Source: Paenibacillus solanacearum
GTDB lineage: Bacteria; Bacillota; Bacilli; Paenibacillales; NBRC-103111
DNA length: 64,000 nt
Assembly: GCF_910593845.1 (NCBI RefSeq)
Contig: NZ_CAJVAS010000028.1
Span: forward strand, 21,790 to 85,789
Reading direction: 5' to 3'
Shown here: positions 26,897-35,000 of the stretch, piece by piece
How positions within the stretch are numbered: position 1 is the first letter of the stretch
How the letters are laid out: every line of letters starts with the position of its first letter
Position numbers and translations under genes: made by a program
Notes under the pieces: model-generated
Seen by the model: only the letters and a program-made list of their open reading frames with translations
Databases searched by the model: none
Told to the model about the DNA's origin: nothing

Positions 26897-27853
26897 TTAT
26901 CCGTTATATTTTTGCTGCCAATATTCGGACATAATGGTTTCCTGAGATACGCCGGTTCGCAGCTTTTCGATAACGATCTCCGGCTTCTCATCCACCTTGG
27001 TCGCAAGGACGAAAGCTTCCGCCACCTGCTGCTCCGACAGCTTCGCCGTTTGCGTGTACCGGTTTATTTGCTCCGCCGATATTTGCACGCGGGGGAGCGC
27101 TCCGGCACTGTTCACAATATCTAGTCCGGCGTTCGCTTCCTTCCACGACTTCGAGGATTCAAGCTTGCCTTTGATCAGATCCTTGAACGGTACGGCGGTG
27201 ACGAAAGAAACGCGGTCTGCGATCATAATGTCGTCGGAAGTGATGCCTGCTATGGCCATCAGGCTCTCCAGCTCCCCGGAATCGAAGGTCCGCGGCCGAA
27301 ACTCCTCATGACTGCTCTTGTATTCTTGGAAAATAATGTCCCAAGCCTTGCCCGCTTCCTTTTGCCGGACGAAAGCCTCCAAATCCTGTTTTTGACCGTA
27401 AGCCTGGTACAGAAATTCATAAGCGATGAGCAAGTCGGAAATTCGATGATTGAGCAGAACAAGCCGTTCCACCTCTTCCTTGAATTTGGGATGAACGTCC
27501 CGTTTGATGAGCAGATTTTTATAGTTCGCTATATTGCGATCGGAATTCGCAGGGTCGGATTGTCTGATTCGATCCAGCACTTCTTGAGAGATCACGATCT
27601 CGCTTGTCGGCGCAGGCTGATTCGCGGCAGTCGTAGCAGTAATGCCCGATAAGGTTGTTTCGGCCGTTGAGGCTCTTGTGGCTGTATTGACGGCACCGCT
27701 CGTATCTGTTGAACCGGGATTCGCGGAATCGGACGTTGTCGATCCGAGAAAAGTGGGCTTTGGGAATCCGGAATACACTTCCAGCCCCATTTGCAGCGTG
27801 ATGCCCAGCCCCAGAATTACAACCACCCAATGTGATATTTTTCGCATGTTCAT
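26897..27853 (-). CDS. membrane-anchored helical protein of the Rhs locus (318 aa)
   Basis: A single N-terminal membrane segment (WVVVILGLGITLQMGLEVYS) is followed by a Ser/Thr/Ala-rich linker (~40-85), so the protein is probably anchored with its bulk outside. The rest is helical. AGITSDDIMIADRVSFVTAV plus a KSWKEANAGLD segment resembles the helical modules GVKAEEVIRIKQ...GSWNAAL of the preceding gene. Such modules also occur in N-terminal regions of large Rhs-type surface proteins. It lies 49 bases before the toxin start and 16 bases after the previous gene, so it likely helps assemble, anchor or export the toxin. No enzymatic motif. Confidence 0.8.
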   Translation of the reverse strand: MNMRKISHWVVVILGLGITLQMGLEVYSGFPKPTFLGSTTSDSANPGSTDTSGAVNTATRASTAETTLSGITATTAANQPAPTSEIVISQEVLDRIRQSDPANSDRNIANYKNLLIKRDVHPKFKEEVERLVLLNHRISDLLIAYEFLYQAYGQKQDLEAFVRQKEAGKAWDIIFQEYKSSHEEFRPRTFDSGELESLMAIAGITSDDIMIADRVSFVTAVPFKDLIKGKLESSKSWKEANAGLDIVNSAGALPRVQISAEQINRYTQTAKLSEQQVAEAFVLATKVDEKPEIVIEKLRTGVSQETIMSEYWQQKYNG

Positions 27854-27869
27854 CGGTTATTGTCCCTTT

Positions 27870-28814
27870 CTAAAAAGGCTTGTTCGGATTGATCGCATTC
27901 AATTCATTCCGGATTTGGTCCGCCGGATTCATCGGCTTGACATCCTTCACCGCAGGAGACGGCACTTCCGGAAGAGGTGATAATTTTTCTTTGGATTCTT
28001 GGTTGCGCACAGATGATAGGTCGGTATTCAAAGGATCTTCCTTAACGCTCTTATGGTTATCTGTCTTGATTTTTTCCAGCAGATCCTGTTCCATAACAGA
28101 CAACGTGACGATGCGATCCGGCGTTAATCCCGCCATTGCATTGTTCTTCGCTTTCAAATAAGCTTCTTTATCGTTAACATACTGACCTAGATCTAGCTCC
28201 GCCTGAAGGCTTAGCAAATATTCGTCCAGTACGGCCTCCAGGCTTCCGAACTCTTTCTTCAGCTGAAGCATAAATGCGATCGCCTTTTGAGCCTGAAAGC
28301 TTTCGGCGAGCTTCCGGTAGGCCTCTTCCCTGTCCTTTCCTTTCTTCCCGGAAAGCAGCTCCATGGATGGCTGTTCCACTAACGGCTGCCGCTTGCTATC
28401 GGTCAGCTCTTGCAGCTGAGACTGGACACGCTCCGCAAGCAGCTTCGCTTGCATGATCTCATCGCGGGTGTACCCCTGTGCCGTTAGCTGCTGAACGAGC
28501 TCCTCCCCGGTTCCGGCTTGTGCCAGCAGCATGCTGCGCTGCTCCTTCTGCGCTTCGATTCCGCCCGGATGCCGGCTCTTTAATACTTCCAGAGCCGCAT
28601 TCCAGCTTCCCACCGCTTGTTTGATCCGGATGACTTCTTCTGCTTTCACCCCGGTCAGATTGGAAATTTCCGCCGCCGCTTTTGCATCATCGCTTGATGG
28701 TGCGCCTTGCGTATTCGCAGTCAGAAAAGGAGCTACAAAAAAGATTTGCGTAACAAGTGTCACTCCGAGGATGATGATAATGATCTTTTGTGACTTGGAT
28801 AAACGTTGTCTCAA
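27870..28814 (-). CDS. membrane-anchored helical protein of the Rhs locus (314 aa)
   Basis: N-terminal membrane anchor (IIIIILGVTLVTQIFFVAPF) and a helical extracellular part. Residues ~50-80 have LTGVKAEEVIRIKQAVGSWN, and later segments repeat the D/E-E-I-xxA pattern (GYTRDEIMQAKLLAERVQSQ). The C-terminus is low-complexity and Pro/Asn-rich. The start is a TTG at 28812-28814 with GAGGTG upstream. It is similar in size, topology and motif to the next gene, so the pair look like divergent paralogues. A structural or export role for the surface toxin complex is inferred from the operon. Confidence 0.8.
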   Translation of the reverse strand: MRQRLSKSQKIIIIILGVTLVTQIFFVAPFLTANTQGAPSSDDAKAAAEISNLTGVKAEEVIRIKQAVGSWNAALEVLKSRHPGGIEAQKEQRSMLLAQAGTGEELVQQLTAQGYTRDEIMQAKLLAERVQSQLQELTDSKRQPLVEQPSMELLSGKKGKDREEAYRKLAESFQAQKAIAFMLQLKKEFGSLEAVLDEYLLSLQAELDLGQYVNDKEAYLKAKNNAMAGLTPDRIVTLSVMEQDLLEKIKTDNHKSVKEDPLNTDLSSVRNQESKEKLSPLPEVPSPAVKDVKPMNPADQIRNELNAINPNKPF

Positions 28815-28842
28815 TGCAATTCACCTCATATTTATAAGGCCC

Positions 28843-31800
28843 TTATTTCACCACGACATCGATCAGAGCTTGTCCGTCGATTTTCGATTTGAATAAGATC
28901 CCCGTAATTTCACCAGACCAGGATGTACCCGGCACGATGTTTTGCTTCACGCGATAAATAATTTTCCCGGAAGCATACTCGACCTCCAGATTTGAGCCCG
29001 GTATTTTCCCTGAAGTGATGTCGGCCTTGGGCGTATAGTTGTACAGGTCAACCGCCTCGAGCTGCTCCGGATTATAGGTCACTTCAAAAGTGCGCTCGCT
29101 GAAATCTTGAACATTCGATGCGATCAAGGATAAATCGAATGTTTTGTCTTTCTTGCCTTGCACGATGTAGGTAGGGCTTGTCGTGCTCTTGACCAAAGCT
29201 GGGCTCCATGCCGTAACGCCAGTGATGTTACCGGCTCGTACACGATATGTATGAGCAGTTCCCGGTGCCAGTGGAACATCGAGGTAATTGGTATTGGCCC
29301 CAACGCTTATCGTTTTTCCGTCGATCTCTATCTCGTATCCGTCGGCTCCCGGCGTTTTCGTCCACCGCACTTCAATTGAGCTGTTCGTCGCGAATGCTTC
29401 TATGCCTTCGGGAGCGTCCGGCGGATCCGGCAGTGTAGATAAGGAGAGAATCGCAACCCACTCGCCGGGCTTATCTTCGTTTCGGAGCCTGATTTTATAT
29501 GTATGAAATTCATTAGCTCTTAATCCGGTATGCTGGAATATGGTGTCTTTTCCATTGTTGCGGAGCTCACCGTCCACTTCGATATCGTACTGTGCCTTTG
29601 GCGCAACCGTATCCCACGAAATCGTGATGAACCGGTTCGTTACAATGGCCGCCATATTGGTTAAGGAGAAGCTTTCTCCGCTGCCCCGGGGAAGGGTTAC
29701 CATCGAAGCCGTTGTACTCCAGGCACTCTCCCCACTAATATTTTTGGCGCGAATCCGGTACGTATGCTTACTCTCGGGACTGAGTCCGGTATGGATGTAT
29801 GAATTTCCGGACACGGGTTCAATCGTTTGCCCGTCAATCTCGATATCGTAATTGTCCGCATGAGGTACTTTGTACCACATAACGGTGATTTCCGTTTCAT
29901 CCGAGGTGGCCATGACATTATTCGGAGTGATTGGCTTCTCCGGGTGCGTGGTGACATCGACCGGTTTGCTCCATGCACTTTTCCCCCCGGCATTTGTAGC
30001 CCGAACCCGGTACGTATGCCCGGTGAGCGGATCCAGCCCTTCATGAATGTATGTCGTTGCAGCGCCGTTATCGATAATGAGTCCGTCTGCTTCGATCTCA
30101 TAAGCAGATGCCCCTTCTGTCACGGCCCATGTAACGGTGACCGTACGAATGGAGGGCTGTGCGTCAACGTTCGCGGGCGTCGATGGTGGGTAAGGCAACG
30201 TCCTGCCCATGACGAGTGGGCTCCAATTGCTGCTTCCGCCCGGATTTTTGGATCGAACCTTGTACGTATACTCCGTCATTGGCTGTAGTCCCCGGTGTAC
30301 GAATGAGGTCTGTGTAAGGTTCTCATATACAGTGTCGCCGGCTTCCACATCGTAGCTTGTGGCTTGAGCGACGGTATCCCATGTGACCGTCATTTCCGTC
30401 TGCAGTGGAGAAACTTGAATGTTTCCGGGAATCGGTGGAGGATCCGGCAAGGTGAACGGAGTAATAAGCTGGCTCCATTCGCCTGATCCTCCGGCATTTC
30501 GCACCCTTACCCGGTAACTGTGCTGTGTAACGGGTCCAAGACCGATATGAAGGTAAGCAGCTGATGTACCGTTATCGATCAGCATGCCGTCCACTTCGAT
30601 ATCATAGCTGGCTCCGGCAGTCACCGGCCATGTGACTTTGATCGATCTTTGGGACGGCTCTGCAGAAAGCTGGGCCGGCGGTTTTGCTAACGTAGTCGCG
30701 TAGATCGCCTGGCTGAAAGCTGTTTCTTCGCCAATCTCATTTTGGGCTTTGGCTTGAAACGAGTACTGCGTATTTGAAGCTAACCCTCCGACCGTTACGT
30801 TCTTATTTGTTAGGGTAACCCACGAAGGGATTGCCGTCAGATTTCCCGATTCATCGACATAGAGGCCATTTGATACGATTTGGTATCGGGTATTCGCAGG
30901 GTTGCCGTCGTTAATCGACAGATTTAGTTCCGCTTCACCCGTATGGTTCAATAGTACCGTCGGCTTCTGCGCTTTCGTATAAATTTGCTGCTCCCGGGCA
31001 GCGATATGCATAAGGGCGTCTCTTGCCTCAAACTTTGCAAAATAGCCCGTGTTAGGCGTTAACCCATACTTTTCAAAAGAGGTATCCTCAGTCCATGGAC
31101 TCATATCTGAGCCGACGGTATAGCGGTAAGGAGCGCTATCCAATCCGGAAATGGCATCCGATGCCGCCCCTGTTATGCGGATACTTGTATCGGTAGACGT
31201 AAAATTGACTTCACCAATTACAGGAGGCGATTTGTCTACAATTACGTTTACTGTCAGTGTTACGGAATGAATACCGTCACCGGCCGTAAATCGGACCGTA
31301 TGAGTTCCTTCCGATAACCCACCAATGTCGAGTGCACTAAAACTCACTGTTTGCGCTGTGGCCGTATTCGAGATGGTTTTCGTATCCCTTGGTGTCATCT
31401 CGGAATCGATATAATAGGCCAAGCTAAGAGGGCGTCCCCCGTCATCCATTGCCGTTACCGTCGGAATGACAGAAGTAACCTCGCTTATTTTTTGATTCGA
31501 AATAGGTGATATGATTTGAAGCGGATTCCAGTAACTGTTCTTTTTAACGTACCAGTAGCCGTCAGAATCTATACCATCGTTCGGGTGGGTGCCATCGATC
31601 GCGATTATGGTTTCTATAAACTCTCCTCTTAACTGAGCTTGCTCGTTTTTCCAAGGATATTTCGTCCCAAGATAAGTTGTTATAGTATCCCCCGACTCGC
31701 AGTCAGTACAGTAAGGCTCGGTGTTAAACATATGCAAGTTTCCGTTTTCAACAAAATACCAGTCCCCCCATCCCGCACCGGGTCCAGATTCCGAATATGT

Positions 31801-32016
31801 GTTCGTATAGGGATCATAGTTGTAGGAAGATGATCCACTACTGACTGAAGGACCACCATTTTCGTATTCCCAGGAAGCCGTGTCTGCCCATCCGCTGACA
31901 GAGTAATGCCGATCATATTGATAGTAAGCGGGTGCCGCCTTCGCCTGAAACGTGGGTATATGTATCATTATCAAACACAAAATGAGCAACCAAACTTTTC
32001 TAAGAAGCATACGCAC
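28843..32016 (-). CDS. secreted multi-fibronectin-III surface protein with C-terminal cohesin-like domain
   Basis: 1057 aa with a signal peptide (VWLLILCLIMIHIPTF..AKA-AP). The N-terminal ~150 residues are Tyr/Trp/Ser-rich with CTDCESGDTI. Then come an Ig/Big-like region and about eight FnIII modules of an unusual type, recognisable by YDIEVDG...YIHTGLxPxTxHTYRVRAKN...WSxxVxxxT. The end (~residues 940-1057) carries FDLSLIASNVQDFSERTFEV and NPEQLEAVDLYNYTP, a cohesin-like beta sandwich also seen at the end of the larger partner protein. No LPxTG or SLH anchor is visible. GTG start at 32014-32016 with GGGAG upstream. Confidence 0.88.
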   Translation of the reverse strand: MRMLLRKVWLLILCLIMIHIPTFQAKAAPAYYQYDRHYSVSGWADTASWEYENGGPSVSSGSSSYNYDPYTNTYSESGPGAGWGDWYFVENGNLHMFNTEPYCTDCESGDTITTYLGTKYPWKNEQAQLRGEFIETIIAIDGTHPNDGIDSDGYWYVKKNSYWNPLQIISPISNQKISEVTSVIPTVTAMDDGGRPLSLAYYIDSEMTPRDTKTISNTATAQTVSFSALDIGGLSEGTHTVRFTAGDGIHSVTLTVNVIVDKSPPVIGEVNFTSTDTSIRITGAASDAISGLDSAPYRYTVGSDMSPWTEDTSFEKYGLTPNTGYFAKFEARDALMHIAAREQQIYTKAQKPTVLLNHTGEAELNLSINDGNPANTRYQIVSNGLYVDESGNLTAIPSWVTLTNKNVTVGGLASNTQYSFQAKAQNEIGEETAFSQAIYATTLAKPPAQLSAEPSQRSIKVTWPVTAGASYDIEVDGMLIDNGTSAAYLHIGLGPVTQHSYRVRVRNAGGSGEWSQLITPFTLPDPPPIPGNIQVSPLQTEMTVTWDTVAQATSYDVEAGDTVYENLTQTSFVHRGLQPMTEYTYKVRSKNPGGSSNWSPLVMGRTLPYPPSTPANVDAQPSIRTVTVTWAVTEGASAYEIEADGLIIDNGAATTYIHEGLDPLTGHTYRVRATNAGGKSAWSKPVDVTTHPEKPITPNNVMATSDETEITVMWYKVPHADNYDIEIDGQTIEPVSGNSYIHTGLSPESKHTYRIRAKNISGESAWSTTASMVTLPRGSGESFSLTNMAAIVTNRFITISWDTVAPKAQYDIEVDGELRNNGKDTIFQHTGLRANEFHTYKIRLRNEDKPGEWVAILSLSTLPDPPDAPEGIEAFATNSSIEVRWTKTPGADGYEIEIDGKTISVGANTNYLDVPLAPGTAHTYRVRAGNITGVTAWSPALVKSTTSPTYIVQGKKDKTFDLSLIASNVQDFSERTFEVTYNPEQLEAVDLYNYTPKADITSGKIPGSNLEVEYASGKIIYRVKQNIVPGTSWSGEITGILFKSKIDGQALIDVVVK

Positions 32017-32048
32017 GTAAATCGACTCCCAACTCGCTTCGGATAAAC

Positions 32049-32076
32049 CCGGCGGGAAGCATCATACCCCCGCCGG
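32049..32076 (-). promoter_or_regulatory. intercistronic hairpin, possible attenuator
   Basis: Minus strand: CCGGCGGG, 12-base loop, CCCGCCGG, then GTTTATCC. An eight-pair GC stem between the two large FnIII genes with only a short T-run. It could reduce read-through or stabilise the 3' end of the upstream cistron, giving unequal expression within the operon. Confidence 0.5.
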
Positions 32077-32087
32077 AATCTTTAGCC

Positions 32088-35000
32088 CTACTCTATGGTA
32101 TAAGTAATCTTCGAATATTCACTTGTTTTGGAAATGAATTTAATGCTATTCACAACCGTCTTGTCCGCGTTGCGGATCCGGAAGATGATTTTTCCCGGGG
32201 TAACCTCCTCTACCGTTATATTCGTTCCAGTAATGTCCCCAGAAGACAGCTCCAATTCCGGAGTAATAGCGCTTAAATCGAGCACTTCCAACTCATTCGG
32301 CCGGTACGAAACCGTCACCTTGCGCTCGGTTACGCCATTTTTCTTGGGAGCCACCACAACAAAGTTAAACATCGTATCCTTCTCCACGGTTACCGTTAAC
32401 TCAGGGGTCGTGACTTTCTGCACCATGTCTGTCCATTCGCTGGACGCCAGACCATTCGTGGCCCTCACTCGGTAAACGTGCATCGTATTCGGCTCCAGAC
32501 CGCCATGCGTATAGCTGGTTCCTGCGATGCCCTCGAGCACCTGACCATCGATTTCGATATCATATCCGTTCGCAAATGCGGATGAATCCCAAGTTAACGT
32601 AATGGAGCCCGTAGTAGCCGTTGCCTTCACATTTTGCGGTTTATCTGGGGCCGTTATAACGATAACGGATTCGCTCCAACTGCTCAGTAGTTCGCTCCAT
32701 TCGCCAGCCCCATTTTCATTCTTGGCCCGAATGCGGTACGTGTGCTGGCTGTTCGGCGCCAGACCCCGATGAACAAACACTGTATCCGGGCTATTATCTA
32801 TGACGGTACCGTCCGCTTCGATATCGTATCCCATAGCCCCAGACACCTCATCCCAGCTAACGGTTATTTCAGAGCTCGTGGTCGAGGCCCGAATATTTCC
32901 CGGAATTCCCAGTAACGTTGATTTACTTAAAGCCTCACTCCATTCACCTATTGAATCCAAGGCTCTAGCCCGAACTCTGTATACATGCCAGGAGTACGGC
33001 GTAAGACCCGTATGCGTATAACTTGTACCGGTTCCTGCATCAACGACTTCACCATCGATAAATAAGTCATATCCTTCGGCTCCGGCAACTGCATTCCATC
33101 GAATCGATATCGATGAGACGGTGACGGAATCAACCGCCAACCCCGCTGTACCTAGCATCGTCTTCACCGACACGATAGAGCTCCAGTCACCCGCTCCGCC
33201 AGCACTTTGTGCCCTGACGCGATATTGATGCGTAGTATATGGAGCAAGATCCCTGTGCTCAAACATGGGAGTTGGACCCGTTTGGATAAGACTTCCGTCC
33301 ACTTCCACCTCATAACCGCTTACTCCGGCAATGGGGTCCCAAGTCAGTGTAATCGCTCTGCCGGTGGACGACGCGTGTATGTTTGTTGGAGCGGATAGCC
33401 GTGTATATTGGGTTAACTTCTCGCTCCAGCGCCCCGTAGCTTTAGCGGTTTTTGCTCGAACTCGGTATGTATGTTCGGAATTCGGCACAAGTCCCGTATG
33501 TAAATACGCACTTACCGTTCCGGTCGAAATCACAGTTCCGTCCACTTCTATGTCATACCCTGCTGCCCCCTGTACTTGATCCCACTGTACATGTACGCTT
33601 TGCGTATCTGCTGCAGCATATAATCCGGTAGGGATCGTTGGAAGTGTTGTCACTTCTATCGCTGAACTCCACGGGCTAACACCTTCCGCATTTTTTGATC
33701 TAACGCTATAACGATGCGTCTCGTTGGGCTGCAATCCGGTATGGATATACTTCGCGTTATCAACAGCCTGAATCGCTGTTCCGTCGATTTCAAGCTCATA
33801 AGCAGTAGCTCCGGCGACAGCATCCCAAAATAGACCAATGGAGGTTTCAGTTGCCTCCCCGCGCAAACTGGCCGGAGCCCCCGTTAGCGTAGATTTCGCG
33901 ATGACAGAGCTCCATTTACCGACACCGCTACTATTTTTCGCCCTGATTTTATAGATGTGCTGCGTATTCGGGTTTAATCCGGTTTCTTCATAGCGGGTTG
34001 TAGTTCCATTGTCTATAATCGTCCCGGCCGTCTCGATGTCGTAGCCTGTAGCCCCTCTTACGGGCATCCATACCACCGTCACAGAAGTGCTTATAGCTGT
34101 AGCCGTAATGCCCTCCGGCAAGCCGGGCAGCGTCCATTTCCTGCTCCATTCCGACCAATCCCCGATTCGATACGGTGTCTTAGCTCTGACCCGATAGCTG
34201 TGTTCGGTACCAGAGAGCAGCGGCTCGTGAAGATAGGTTGTGCGGCTATCATTATTCACGATTACTCCGTCCACCTCGATGTCGTAACCGGCAGCGCCGT
34301 ACACAGGTTCCCACAGTATGCCTTGCGAAGTCTCCGTTGGCGTAATCTCTAGGATGGTCGTGCGTCCAAGTTTTGTAATTTCGGATATGGAAGAACTCCA
34401 TTCGCCAATAACCATTCCGTTCGTTGCCCTTATCCGATAATTATGCAACGTTCCAGGCATAACCTCTTGGTGCACGAAGATCGGATCGATCACACTGACA
34501 ACGGTGGTTCCGTCGATCTCCACATCATATCCTGCGGCATAAGAGACAGGGTTCCATTGAACCGTGACGGTCGTTTCCGTAGAAGAAGTACCGACCTGTT
34601 GCGGTACGCCGATTGGATACAAAAGTGATTTCGGTACAACGCCTAGTGGTTGTGATGTGCTCTTCCAAGATAATTGGATACGTGAAGTACCGTTTGTCTC
34701 GCGGTATTCAAGCCGTATATCGTATCGTTTCCCTGCTTCAAATGGGATGGTCGCTTGCTTAACGCTAGAATTATGTGCATCCCAATCATCGATGATCAGA
34801 TTTTCGTTAACCCAGAGCCTCACTCCCCCATGCGATTCGGTGATGAGCGTATAGGTTTCGGAATAGAGCGGTTCGATTTGTCCGGTCCATCTTACAGAGA
34901 ATTTGTCACCTTGAACGCCAGGTGCAGGAGAAGCATGGTTCCAATTAAAATCGACTTGACCATCGACGCGGGTATGCTTAAGGCCCACCAATGTTATCTG

